Positions 44,373 to 53,420 are shown, numbered from the stretch's first letter. The stretch: DNA of 64,000 bases from a marine gamma proteobacterium HTCC2080 (GCA_000169115.1 AAVV01000002.1:124001-188000); one strand, 5' to 3'. Numbers and translations are program-made. The notes: generated by a model not told the origin, from the letters alone.

Positions 44373-46655
44373 ATGAAATCCAGTCGGCACCACAACCATA
44401 GACACGCCTCCCTCGCATCAGCTGTCGCTATAGCGTTACTTGCCAGCAGTACTGTGGCTCAGGCTCAGCAACTTGTGCTGGAGGAGGTCATCGTTACCGC
44501 CCAGAAGCGTTCTGAATCAATTCAGGATATCCCGTCCGCCGTGAACGTGATCGATGGCGATACCCTCAAGGATTTCAACGCCCTGAAGTTCGAAGACCTG
44601 GAGGCACTCACTGCCGGCCTGCAGATCACCAGCCTGTCGGGCCGCAGCGGGCGCATGAGTCTGCGTGGTATCTCCCACACCCCGGTTTCCGCAGCTGAAG
44701 CCGCCGTTACGACTTATTGGAATGATGCGATTGTAGATTCCAACGCGATCTACCAGCAGATGTTCGATATTCAGCGTATGGAGGTGCTGCGGGGTCCGCA
44801 GGGCACTCTGGCAGGGCGTACATCGCCAGCCGGTGCCATTAACATCCATACCGCGCGGCCGAACATGGATGAAATTGAAGGTGAGATTCGCGGAACATTT
44901 ACTGACAATAACGGCGTGAATACTCAGCTGGCTGCCAGCTTTCCTCTGATCCCGGGTAAATTGGCCCTGCGGGTAGCCGCGGTGTATGACGACAGCGACT
45001 CTGATGAGATTGAGAATGACCTGACCGGGGAGGTTAGCGGCGATGAGACCAGTGCGGGCCGCTTTAGCCTCAGTTGGTTGCCGACTGACAGCCTCACCGT
45101 TAATTTAGCCGTTCAATACCTAGAGCGAGAAATAGATAATATCCAGGTAGTGGATGGTGTCCCCTCAGGTATTCCCCCGCTCGATCCGGATGGCGTGCTG
45201 CGCGAACTCGATACTTTTGACCGGCGCGATGCCAGGGTCGGTATAGATGGGGTATCAGACAATACCGATGCCGACTTCCTCAATACGTCACTGGTGCTGG
45301 AATGGGGGTTGGACTCCCATACGGTTACCTGGGTAACGGGCTACCACGAGACCGATTCGATCCTAACGTATGACGCCTCACGGGGGAACGCCAATCCGCT
45401 CCTTGTCCGGCGCATTGATGCGATAGACGATCGTACCGACTGGTCCCAGGAATTACGAATTGCCAGTGACGGCAACGACACTTGGGACTATATGGTTGGG
45501 GCCTATTACGAGAATTCCGAAATCCTGTTTAGCCAGGAAAACCATATACCCGATATCAGCCCCCTGGCACCGGGCAGTACCCAGTTGTTGTTCCCGGCGG
45601 AGGGAGACCGCTGGGGGGTGTTCACCCATAACCAGTTCTACCTCACTGAGGAATGGACCCTGCAGGTGGGCCTGCGCTACCAGGAGAACGACCTTGACCG
45701 GGATATGTCGCTGGCTGCCGGGCGCAATGGTATCGGCCCCGCTCCGCCCGGCTTTGTGATTGAGCAGGTACTTAGCGAAGACAACCAACAGTATGAAGAT
45801 GATTCTGTTACGGGGCAGATTACCTTGAAGTACGCGTTGGGGGATGACGTGAATCTATATGGGCTGGTCGGTACCGGTTGGCGCCCAGGTGGCGTTACGG
45901 TGACCGGCACGCTATTGCCAGAGGACGTACTGCTGTTTGACTCTGAAGACAGCACATCCTATGAGCTGGGCTTCAAAAGCACCCTGATGGGCGGTGCCAT
46001 GAGGTTGAACGGCGCGGTGTTTTTCCAGGTCTTCGATGATTATATATCGCGTGTGGGCGCCATCAACGTACGTGAACCGAACGGAGATATCACCCGGACC
46101 GGAATCACCACCAATGGTGACGCAGAAGTCTGGGGCGCCGAACTGGAGATGAACGCCAACCTCAGCGAGAATTGGTACATTGGCGGTGCCCTCAGCTACG
46201 CTAAAGGCGAGTACGATGATGGCACTACGAACCCCTGTAACGTATTCGATGATAGGGGCGCGGCGATTATTCCACCGGGGCAGTCTACCGCCTTGTGTGA
46301 TGTAGGTGGAGAGCCTATCGGCAGGGCAGCGGATTGGTCCGCAAGTATTAACAGTGAATACAGCATGAGCTTTGGTAGTTTTGACGGTTATGGGCGGGTG
46401 CTTTATGCCTACACGGGCGAGCAGTACACGCCGGATCTGGGCGACCTTGACACCTACCACACACTCGATGCTTTCCTCGGTATCCGTACCGAGAAATGGA
46501 ATGTTGAACTGTTTGCCAGCAACCTGTTTGATGAGGAGGCAATTGTAACTGGCTCAGCAAATACAGCGCCGGTGGCAAACCGTCCCACCGGGTACGCTAC
46601 CCGTTATCCCATCCCATCCCGACGAATTGGGCTAAGCGCCAGTTACCGCTGGTAG
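44373..46655 (+). CDS. TonB-dependent outer-membrane receptor
   Basis: 760-aa energised outer-membrane transporter. The signal peptide ends after AQAQ (hydrophobic core LASAVAIALLASSTVAQA). The TonB box LEEVIVTAQKRSES is followed by the plug domain (IPSAVNVIDGDTLKDF, MEVLRGPQGTLAGRTSPAGAINI) and a barrel ending GLSASYRW with terminal aromatic residue. No cofactor-specific domain is seen. It is of the general type found beside catabolic genes for hydrophobic substrates. Because it shares the locus promoter element it is probably the uptake system for the compound broken down here. GGAG precedes the ATG by 9 bases. Confidence 0.92.
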   Translation: MKSSRHHNHRHASLASAVAIALLASSTVAQAQQLVLEEVIVTAQKRSESIQDIPSAVNVIDGDTLKDFNALKFEDLEALTAGLQITSLSGRSGRMSLRGISHTPVSAAEAAVTTYWNDAIVDSNAIYQQMFDIQRMEVLRGPQGTLAGRTSPAGAINIHTARPNMDEIEGEIRGTFTDNNGVNTQLAASFPLIPGKLALRVAAVYDDSDSDEIENDLTGEVSGDETSAGRFSLSWLPTDSLTVNLAVQYLEREIDNIQVVDGVPSGIPPLDPDGVLRELDTFDRRDARVGIDGVSDNTDADFLNTSLVLEWGLDSHTVTWVTGYHETDSILTYDASRGNANPLLVRRIDAIDDRTDWSQELRIASDGNDTWDYMVGAYYENSEILFSQENHIPDISPLAPGSTQLLFPAEGDRWGVFTHNQFYLTEEWTLQVGLRYQENDLDRDMSLAAGRNGIGPAPPGFVIEQVLSEDNQQYEDDSVTGQITLKYALGDDVNLYGLVGTGWRPGGVTVTGTLLPEDVLLFDSEDSTSYELGFKSTLMGGAMRLNGAVFFQVFDDYISRVGAINVREPNGDITRTGITTNGDAEVWGAELEMNANLSENWYIGGALSYAKGEYDDGTTNPCNVFDDRGAAIIPPGQSTALCDVGGEPIGRAADWSASINSEYSMSFGSFDGYGRVLYAYTGEQYTPDLGDLDTYHTLDAFLGIRTEKWNVELFASNLFDEEAIVTGSANTAPVANRPTGYATRYPIPSRRIGLSASYRW

Positions 46656-46673
46656 TGTCTTGGAGGTCGTAAG

Positions 46674-47315
46674 GTGATCAAGGCATATGGCGTACACGGC
46701 TCTCCCTATGTGCGTAAAGTCTTTATTGCACTGGACATCAAGGATGTCACCTATGAAATAGTTAGGCAGATGCCTTTCTCAGGGGATACTGAATACCTCA
46801 AGATCAATCCGCTGGGCAAGGTTCCCTCACTGGTGGATGGAGACTTGACGCTGTGCGACTCGAAGGTGATCTGCCAGTATCTGGACGACGCCTATCCAGA
46901 ACCCAGGCTTTACCCGATGAAGCCCAACGATTGGGCAATGGCGCTGTGGTACGAAGACCTAGCGGGTGGTCGTGTATCCGAATTGGCCGCCAGAATATTT
47001 TTCCAGCGCTTTATGCGCCCTCTGGCATTCAAGCAGGAGCCGGATGAAGAGCTTATTGCCCGCATTATCGAAAAGGACCTGCCTCCCATGTTGGACTATC
47101 TGGAAGGCCAGATACCCACAGAGGGCTTCATCTTCGGTGATTTCATGATGGCTGACCTGAGTATCGCGAGTCCATTCATCAATGCAGCTTATGCGGGCTA
47201 CGAGGTAGATGGGTCGCGCTGGCCGAACCTGGCGGGTCTCGTTGCGCGGGTAAAGGTACAGCCGCAGGTGGCGGCTGTGCTGGAGAAGGAGAAACGTGCC
47301 CTGGGTCTTGATTGA
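46674..47315 (+). CDS. Glutathione S-transferase
   Basis: 213-aa soluble GST. The N-terminal domain has GVHGSPYVRKVFIALDIKDVTYE (glutathione-site motif SPYVRKV), the cis-Pro segment INPLGKVPSLVDGDLTLCDSKVICQYLDD and the C-terminal box FIFGDFMMADLSIASPF. It starts at GTG 46674 with GGAGGT upstream, 18 bases after the TonB-receptor stop, so it is co-transcribed with it. Together with the other GST-like genes it points to glutathione-dependent chemistry in the pathway: conjugation, isomerisation or ether cleavage. Confidence 0.9.
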   Translation: MIKAYGVHGSPYVRKVFIALDIKDVTYEIVRQMPFSGDTEYLKINPLGKVPSLVDGDLTLCDSKVICQYLDDAYPEPRLYPMKPNDWAMALWYEDLAGGRVSELAARIFFQRFMRPLAFKQEPDEELIARIIEKDLPPMLDYLEGQIPTEGFIFGDFMMADLSIASPFINAAYAGYEVDGSRWPNLAGLVARVKVQPQVAAVLEKEKRALGLD

Positions 47316-47346
47316 AGATGCCGTGAAGATGACGACAATCGACAAA

Positions 47347-47369
47347 GAGTTCACCGTGAAACTCCTTTT
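47347..47369 (+). terminator. Candidate weak terminator after GST
   Basis: GAGTTCA / TGAAACTC hairpin with one bulged A and a CCG loop, followed by CTTTT. Confidence 0.35.
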
Positions 47370-47956
47370 GAATGCGCATCAACTAAGTCCAACTCGGTCT
47401 TTTGCAACAGCGAATTGGTCAGAGTAATTCGGTAGAGATGGTCAGGGTCTTCCGGCAGGCCGGTTAAACGGTTGCAGCGCCAACATCATTGTTTCTAAAA
47501 ACCAGGGTGCCTTGGTAGGGGAAAAATAGCGGGGGAGGGCCGCAGTTTTTGCTCGGGCATAATTGAACAACACAATCTGGCTTCGTCCTGTCAACGCAAT
47601 GCATGCCTGAACTGTGAAGCTGATCCAATCAGAGATTGCGTGCCACCGCACGGAACGTATTGATGCTTTTGCTGCAGGTTTTTTCATATTGGAAAATGTC
47701 CGCCGGACGGGATCCCCTGTCCTTCATGACCAGCAATGTAGACCGCCTTATATGAGCGGTAGCGTAGAACTCATCATTCAAACAATACACCAACTACCCG
47801 CAGCGCACTCTTGCAACTTTGGGGTAGGGGATTACCGCTTGCACGAAAGGTTCTCACTTTTTCCTGCAAACTCGCGCCTCGGTCGCTATTTCTTTCTAAC
47901 TTTACTTGTTCATTTACATCATCTGACCTCTGTAAAGCCCCACATTATTAATTTAA
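47370..47956. other. Gene-poor stretch at the right border of the catabolic locus
   Basis: About 590 bases with no convincing gene. On the minus strand near 47460-47330 a frame reads NRLTGLPEDPDHLYRITLT and onward to SLLQKTELDLVDAHSKGVS and a stop; it looks protein-like but has no start, and I do not recognise it. It may be the end of a deleted gene. An 81-codon minus-strand frame (47442-47687) is not convincing. Confidence 0.35.
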
Positions 47957-47972
47957 CATAATATACATTATG
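47957..47972. promoter_or_regulatory. Perfect palindrome, candidate operator of the sulfur module
   Basis: CATAATATACATTATG has perfect 6-bp arms around ATAC and lies 200 bp upstream of the persulfide-dioxygenase-like gene. Sulfide-responsive ArsR-type repressors (BigR/SqrR) bind A/T-rich palindromes before such genes. No such repressor is encoded in the window, so assignment is a guess. Confidence 0.3.
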
Positions 47973-48119
47973 CGTAGTTATGGAGTGGTTCAGCGTCCCT
48001 GTAGAGTTGTTATGGGACTTAGGAGCTACCGCAACTCATCCTCCCGGTTTACGCCACTCTGCATGGCAGATACCCAGCACTTTTTAAGTTCGGGCCGACA
48101 TAACCAAACGCTATTACGA

Positions 48120-48125
48120 TATAAT
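48120..48125 (+). promoter_or_regulatory. -10 hexamer of the sulfur module
   Basis: TATAAT lies 45 bp before the ATG at 48171. The best -35 candidate, CCGACA at 48095-48100, has an overlong 19-bp spacer. Confidence 0.4.
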
Positions 48126-48170
48126 TATTTCTCAGTGCCATCTGCCGAACTACCTAAATACAGAGCCCCA

Positions 48171-49097
48171 ATGCTAATTAAGCACTTTTACGATCCAGAC
48201 TCTTCCACCTTATCGTACGTTGTAGCCTGCCAAGAAACCGGCAGCTGCGCGATTATCGATCCGGTCTTGGACTTCGATTACGCATCAGGAACCATTCATA
48301 CAGGGACTGCTGATCGCCTTATTGCCTTCGTACAGCAATCCAACCTAACTCTAGAATTAATTTTAGAAACCCATGTTCACGCCGATCACATAACTTCTGC
48401 GCCCTATATACGTGAACGCCTTGGCGGAAAAATAGGCATCGGTGCATCCATTACTAAAGTGCAGACCACCTTCGCTCAGATTTTTAATGAGGACTCTGAC
48501 TTTGCTCGAGATGGAAGCCAGTTTGACCAGATCTTTGCTGACGGCGATAGCTTTTATTTGGGCAACATAACCTGCGCAGCTATGCATGTGCCCGGGCACA
48601 CACCGGCCTGTATGGCTTACTTACTCAATGACGCCTTGTTCGTTGGAGACACGTTGTTCATGCCCGATGCTGGCACTGCACGCTGTGACTTTCCAGGCGG
48701 TAACGCTCACGCCCTATTCCAGTCGATACAGCGACTACTGACCCTGCCCGGAGACACGCGGATTTTTGTATGCCACGACTATCAACCCAATGATCGTCCA
48801 TTAGCTTACGAAACAACGGTCGCAGAACAACGGACTCTGAATATCCATGTTGGTGCCGATACGCAGGAGTCTGACTTCGTTCGCATGCGCGAAGCACGAG
48901 ACGCTGAACTGGGCATGCCCGCATTAATACTGCCTTCATTACAACTCAATATGCGGGCGGGGCTCATTCCAGCAGCGGAAGAAACTGATCGGGTTTTTTT
49001 AAAAGTACCGATCAATAGGTTTGGTGGTGTTAGCTTGAACAAGCTTCCTAAAGATAAGCCACCTGCGGCGTCTAAGGGCGAGCAAAAACTCTCATAG
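48171..49097 (+). CDS. MBL-fold persulfide dioxygenase-like protein (ETHE1/Blh family)
   Basis: Metallo-beta-lactamase-fold enzyme expected to oxidise glutathione persulfide to sulfite. Metal motifs are ETHVHADHITSAPYI, HVPGHTPACMAYLL, FVGDTLFMPDAGTARCDFPGG and FVCHDYQPNDRP, with the spacing of the ETHE1/Blh group rather than glyoxalase II. I use the ATG at 48171 (308 aa) because MLIKHFYDPDSSTLSYVVA is the usual family N-terminus; the frame is open for 67 codons further upstream but that part has no family resemblance. It is followed by a sulfide:quinone oxidoreductase and a SulP transporter, the usual partners in sulfide detoxification. Confidence 0.85.
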   Translation: MLIKHFYDPDSSTLSYVVACQETGSCAIIDPVLDFDYASGTIHTGTADRLIAFVQQSNLTLELILETHVHADHITSAPYIRERLGGKIGIGASITKVQTTFAQIFNEDSDFARDGSQFDQIFADGDSFYLGNITCAAMHVPGHTPACMAYLLNDALFVGDTLFMPDAGTARCDFPGGNAHALFQSIQRLLTLPGDTRIFVCHDYQPNDRPLAYETTVAEQRTLNIHVGADTQESDFVRMREARDAELGMPALILPSLQLNMRAGLIPAAEETDRVFLKVPINRFGGVSLNKLPKDKPPAASKGEQKLS

Positions 49098-49107
49098 GAG
49101 ATCTAAT

Positions 49108-50334
49108 ATGCCAACAGCCAATCAATATGACGTTGTAATCGTGGGCGGCGGAGCCGCTGGGATTGCGACCGCCTCAAGCATTCTTCGTCGCGCTCCCAAT
49201 TTATCGGTGGCCATCGTGGAGCCCGCAGATCAACATTATTATCAGCCAGGTTGGACGATGGTTGGCGCCGGTGTTTTTTCAGCGCATACAACCGCCAGAT
49301 CCATGGCATCTCTGATCCCAAAATTGGCCACCTGGGTACAGGCCGCTGTGACTACGCTCGATCCTAGTAATCACGCGTTAGATCTAAGTAATGGCTCCAA
49401 CATTAAGTATGAGTATCTGGTCGTTTGCCCAGGACTTAAACTCAACTGGTCAGGTGTCGAGGGACTTGAAGATAACTTGGGACGTAACGGCGTGACCTCA
49501 AATTACGCCTACGATGTCGCTCCGTACACCTGGGATCTGGTGCAAAATTTAAAGTCGGGTAAAGCCCTGTTTACTCAGCCTCCTATGCCCATTAAGTGTG
49601 CGGGAGCACCACAAAAAGCGCTGTATTTATCGGCTGACCACTGGACCCGGCAAGGCGTGATTCGCAACATCGATATTAGTTTTTATACGTCAACCCCGGG
49701 CTTATTTGGTGTGGCGCATTATGTGCCTGCGCTGATGAAATACATCGAAAAATATGATGCAGCATTGCATTTTCAACACACTCTGACAAAAATTGACGGG
49801 CAGTTAAAAGTTGCAACCTTCAAAAATAATGACGGTGAGTTCATGGAGTCTGAGTTCGACATGATTCACGTCTGCCCTCCTCAATGCGCTCCTGAATTTA
49901 TTCGCCAATCGCCTCTCGCAAATGCCGATGGCTGGGTCGATGTTGATCAAGAAACATTGCAAAGTACAGGCTTTGAAAATGTGTGGTCTCTAGGCGATGT
50001 CATCAGTGCCCCAAACGCCAAAACTGCAGCGGCCGTCAGAGCTCAGGCGCCGATTGTGGCCAACAACCTACTCGCTTACGCGGGACACAGCAGCGGCATA
50101 AGCCATTACGACGGCTATGGCTCATGTCCGCTAACCGTAGAGCGAGGCAAGATTGTGTTAGCTGAGTTCGGGTACGGTGGCAAACTCCTACCCAGCTTTC
50201 CTAAGTGGCTTATCGATGGTCAATACCCATCGGTTCTAGCCTGGCTACTCAAAGCGCAAGCATTGCCCTGGATCTACTGGAACGCCATGCTGAAGGGACG
50301 AGAGTGGCTGGTAAAACCTAAAAGTCAGTCTTGA
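49108..50334 (+). CDS. sqr: Sulfide:quinone oxidoreductase
   Basis: Membrane-associated FAD enzyme that oxidises sulfide to sulfane sulfur and passes electrons to quinone. The FAD motif VIVGGGAAGIATASSI opens the 408-aa protein. The redox cysteines are in PIKCAGAPQKALYLS (about residue 163) and YGSCPLTVERGKIVLAEFGYGG near residue 336, the pair typical of the type II (SQRDL, mitochondrial-like) enzymes. The C-terminal amphipathic stretch would attach it to the membrane. AGGAG lies 7 bases before the ATG. It is 10 bases downstream of the persulfide-dioxygenase-like gene, which would consume its persulfide product. Confidence 0.9.
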   Translation: MPTANQYDVVIVGGGAAGIATASSILRRAPNLSVAIVEPADQHYYQPGWTMVGAGVFSAHTTARSMASLIPKLATWVQAAVTTLDPSNHALDLSNGSNIKYEYLVVCPGLKLNWSGVEGLEDNLGRNGVTSNYAYDVAPYTWDLVQNLKSGKALFTQPPMPIKCAGAPQKALYLSADHWTRQGVIRNIDISFYTSTPGLFGVAHYVPALMKYIEKYDAALHFQHTLTKIDGQLKVATFKNNDGEFMESEFDMIHVCPPQCAPEFIRQSPLANADGWVDVDQETLQSTGFENVWSLGDVISAPNAKTAAAVRAQAPIVANNLLAYAGHSSGISHYDGYGSCPLTVERGKIVLAEFGYGGKLLPSFPKWLIDGQYPSVLAWLLKAQALPWIYWNAMLKGREWLVKPKSQS

Positions 50335-50379
50335 ACCCCTTAGTGAAAGAGGCCAACGGCGTCAACACAGGTAACGCCT

Positions 50380-52083
50380 GTGACTAAACTCCCCTGCTGG
50401 AACTGGTTGCGCCTCTACAATCGCCAAACGCTGGGCAGTGACCTGGTTGCGGCTATGATTGTGACTATCATGCTCATCCCACAGTCCCTTGCCTATGCTT
50501 TGTTGGCTGGGTTACCTCCCGAGATGGGGCTTTACGCCAGCATACTCCCCCTTATCGCCTATGCGATTTTTGGAACCAGTCGGACGTTGTCTGTAGGGCC
50601 AGTGGCCGTCGTCTCACTGATGACGGCTACAGCGGTTGGCAACGTAGCCCAACAAGGGACTGTAGACTATGCAACCGCTGCGATAACGCTTGCCCTCCTT
50701 AGCGGCCTAATTTTGCTGTTTCTTGGCTTTATCCGGTTCGGCTTTGTCACCAACTTCTTATCGCATCCCGTTGTTTCAGGGTTCATTACGGCTTCGGGAG
50801 TACTTATTGCACTGAGCCAGCTCAGTCATATTTTAGGTGTTGCGGCCTCTGGCAAGACATTGCCAGAGCTCGCGTTTAGCCTCGCGACAGTGATTGGTGC
50901 CACCAATCCCTACACCCTTAGTGTCGGCCTTTGTTGTTTGTTGATTTTACATTGGAGTCGAGGTCATTTAGCGAAGCGATTAGAGCGGCTAGGACTCACT
51001 CCATTGCTGGCGGGAGCCCTTGCTAAATGCGTTCCCGTTGCGGTTATCGTTATGAGCACACTAATCGCGTACGCCTTAGAGCTTGATGCACGCGGTGTCG
51101 AACTAGTAGGAGCAATTCCACAGGGAATGCCTGCCTTTTCTCAACCGCATATTGAATGGACTGTTATTCGGGAGCTGATACTACCAGCGCTTCTCGTCGC
51201 ACTGATTGGCTTTGTTGAATCGGTATCGGTGGGCCGGACATTGGGTGCAAAGCGTCGTGAACGTATCGACGCCAACCAGGAGCTCATTGGCCTTGGTGCT
51301 GCCAACCTTGCCTCTGCTTTTTCTGGGGGATTTCCCGTGACAGGAGGGTTTTCACGATCAGTCGTCAACTTCGATGCTGGAGCGAAAACCCAAGGGGCTT
51401 CTGCCCTGACGGCAGTAGGCATTGCATTGACAGCTTTATTTCTAACCCCAGCGCTCTACTATCTGCCCAAAGTCACCTTGGCCGCAACCATCGTGATTGC
51501 GGTAAGTACCCTCATCGATTGGAAAATCATTAAGACGGCTTGGGATTATGACCAAGCTGACTTTATGGCCATCGTAATCACCATCGTGCTGACCTTAACA
51601 TTAGGCGTCGAAATTGGCGTGATGTCTGGGGTTGGCGCCAGCATTTCCCTCCACTTGTATAGAACTATGCGGCCGCATTTTGCCATTGTAGGAACTGTTC
51701 CCGGTACAGAGCACTATCGAAATATCGACCGCCACAAGGTGCTTACTCATCACAACATTTTGTCGATCAGGATTGACGAGAGCTTATATTTTGCTAACGC
51801 CGCGTTTTTAGAAGAGATTGTTGACACTGAGCTGTCGCAGCGCGATGGTATCGAGCACGTCATTCTGATGTGCCCTGCAGTCAATATGATTGACCTCAGT
51901 GCGGTAGAAGCACTTCAGGAAGTAAATTCACGGTTATTAGAGCGTGGTGTAAAATTACACCTCAGTGAAGTTAAAGGCCCTGTCATGGATGCACTCAAAC
52001 GAAGCGCATTATTGTTACAGCTCTCGGGAAATGTGTATCTCAGTCATCATGCAGCGGTCCTGGAGTTGACCCAAAAATCATGA
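50380..52083 (+). CDS. SulP-family anion transporter with STAS domain
   Basis: 567-aa permease with 10-14 membrane helices. The signature MIVTIMLIPQSLAYALLAGLPPEMGLYASILP lies at the N-terminus (residues 27-58), followed by GTSRTLSVGPVAVVSLMTA and NLASAFSGGFPVTGGFSRSVVNFDAGAKTQ. The C-terminal STAS domain (about 440-560) contains VILMCPAVNMIDLSAVEALQEV. Starts at GTG 50380. In this neighbourhood it may export sulfite or sulfate formed by sulfide oxidation, or import sulfate. Its stop overlaps the next small gene (ATGA). Confidence 0.9.
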   Translation: MTKLPCWNWLRLYNRQTLGSDLVAAMIVTIMLIPQSLAYALLAGLPPEMGLYASILPLIAYAIFGTSRTLSVGPVAVVSLMTATAVGNVAQQGTVDYATAAITLALLSGLILLFLGFIRFGFVTNFLSHPVVSGFITASGVLIALSQLSHILGVAASGKTLPELAFSLATVIGATNPYTLSVGLCCLLILHWSRGHLAKRLERLGLTPLLAGALAKCVPVAVIVMSTLIAYALELDARGVELVGAIPQGMPAFSQPHIEWTVIRELILPALLVALIGFVESVSVGRTLGAKRRERIDANQELIGLGAANLASAFSGGFPVTGGFSRSVVNFDAGAKTQGASALTAVGIALTALFLTPALYYLPKVTLAATIVIAVSTLIDWKIIKTAWDYDQADFMAIVITIVLTLTLGVEIGVMSGVGASISLHLYRTMRPHFAIVGTVPGTEHYRNIDRHKVLTHHNILSIRIDESLYFANAAFLEEIVDTELSQRDGIEHVILMCPAVNMIDLSAVEALQEVNSRLLERGVKLHLSEVKGPVMDALKRSALLLQLSGNVYLSHHAAVLELTQKS

Positions 52084-52310
52084 AGAGTCGCAGCAAGGTT
52101 TTAAGCGGCCTTATCACAACGGTGTCCATCGTGTTGCTTGTCTATTTCTTAAGCGAGATCACGGCTGTGCCAGCCCCAGATATCTGTAGGCAAACAATCT
52201 CAGCAGCCGCTCTGGCTGACACAGGGTCAGATCAGGATACCCTGGTAGACAATGCACTATTGCAGCAGTCGACCTGCAAAGAAGGTGCTGAGGCGCCAGA
52301 TCTAAGGTAA
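52080..52310 (+). CDS. Small single-helix membrane or exported protein, coupled to SulP
   Basis: 76 aa, unknown. The N-terminus MKSRSKVLSGLITTVSIVLL then VYFLSEI is one hydrophobic helix, either an anchor or a signal peptide cut after AVPA. The remainder has two cysteines (ICRQ and TCKE) that could form a disulfide in the periplasm. The ATG overlaps the sulP stop by four bases, which argues that it is a real, translationally coupled gene. It overlaps the 3' end of sohB by 9 bases. A role as small accessory subunit of the transporter is speculative. Confidence 0.65.
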   Translation: MKSRSKVLSGLITTVSIVLLVYFLSEITAVPAPDICRQTISAAALADTGSDQDTLVDNALLQQSTCKEGAEAPDLR

Positions 52311-53384
52311 CAGTCGTGAGGCTCCTTGCTGCCAGAGCCGTAGAAATGTTCGCTCTATTCCCGCCCCTGCCGCCATACCGAATTTCTCCTGCCAACTCTT
52401 CTTAGCAACGAAGCGAATTTCAAAAGCCTCGGTTTCAGCCAGGCGAGTTTGCAAGTAAGCATCCGACGTAGACAGCTCGTCTACAAGGTTCTGATCTACT
52501 GCGCGTTGCCCGTACCAAATTTCCCCCGTGGCAACTGAGTCAATGTCGACTACCGGCCGATTAATTGCCACAAAGTCCTTAAAGAGATCGTATGTATCTT
52601 CGAGATCTTCAACGAACTTGGCTCGGCCATCATCAGTATTTTCACCAAACATGGTAAGGGTTCGCTTGTATTTTCCAGCGGTCAGCAGCTCAAAATCGAC
52701 ATCGTTTTTCTTGAGAAGGCGATGAAAATTGGGCAGCTGAGCGAGCACACCGATAGACCCAATAACCGCAAAAGGCGCCGATATAATTCGGTCCCCAACG
52801 CAGGCCATCATGTATCCACCACTCGCCGCGACTTTGTCTACGGCCACTGTCAACGTAGCGCCGGTTGACCGAATACGCTGCAACTGGCTTGCCGCTAAGC
52901 CATAGCTGTGAACCATTCCACCCGGACTCTCAAGGCACAGTAAAACCTCATCGCCTTTACGTAACTCTGGCGCGATAGCTGATATTTCTTCTCTGAGGCT
53001 TTCAGTTTCACTTGCACTGATATCGCCCTGAAACCTCAGCACAAAGAGCCGAGAGCCGCTCTTCTCATCATCTTTGCTATCACTACTGCCAAAGTCGCTG
53101 CCCTCCTCTTTAGCCTTCTTTTTCGCCAGCTTCTGGTCTGCTTTTGCAGTTTTCTTCTCGGCCTTCTCCCGCACTTTTCGGGTCTCTGCGTGCTCGGTAA
53201 AGCTCCGAACAGCATCGTGGAAGGCAGTATATCGATCATTTAGACGACGGACTTCTATATAGCCTTCCTCACCGTCTTTACGGCGCTGACTCACTGCAGC
53301 TATTGCGATTAAGACCACAATAATGGCCGTCACGATAATGACTGCCTCCGCTAGAAAAAGACCAACTTCTGCAAAAAAATCCAT
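52302..53384 (-). CDS. sohB: Inner-membrane peptidase SohB (S49 family)
   Basis: Signal-peptide-peptidase-like serine protease, 360 aa. An N-terminal membrane helix (EAVIIVTAIIVVLIAIAAV) is followed by a lysine/alanine-rich linker of about 60 residues, then the S49 domain with VDKVAASGGYMMACVGDRI (catalytic Ser) and APFAVIGSIGVLAQLPNFHRLL, where the lysine of KYKRTLTMFGENTDDGR is the probable general base. The layout equals E. coli SohB. It converges on the small gene behind sulP with a 9-bp overlap, and nudC lies 36 bases upstream on the same strand. Confidence 0.93.
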   Translation of the reverse strand: MDFFAEVGLFLAEAVIIVTAIIVVLIAIAAVSQRRKDGEEGYIEVRRLNDRYTAFHDAVRSFTEHAETRKVREKAEKKTAKADQKLAKKKAKEEGSDFGSSDSKDDEKSGSRLFVLRFQGDISASETESLREEISAIAPELRKGDEVLLCLESPGGMVHSYGLAASQLQRIRSTGATLTVAVDKVAASGGYMMACVGDRIISAPFAVIGSIGVLAQLPNFHRLLKKNDVDFELLTAGKYKRTLTMFGENTDDGRAKFVEDLEDTYDLFKDFVAINRPVVDIDSVATGEIWYGQRAVDQNLVDELSTSDAYLQTRLAETEAFEIRFVAKKSWQEKFGMAAGAGIERTFLRLWQQGASRLLP

Positions 53385-53420
53385 TACAACTCCCTTAGAG
53401 AGGTTAGAAAACGCACACGA

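Noticed and set aside
20144-47315. Genomic island carried by a mobile element
   Set aside because: No integrase, transposase, tRNA target or flanking direct repeats were seen at the borders; gain by transfer remains possible but unsupported.
47442-47687. 81-codon minus-strand frame
   Set aside because: No ribosome-binding site, no family resemblance and irregular composition.
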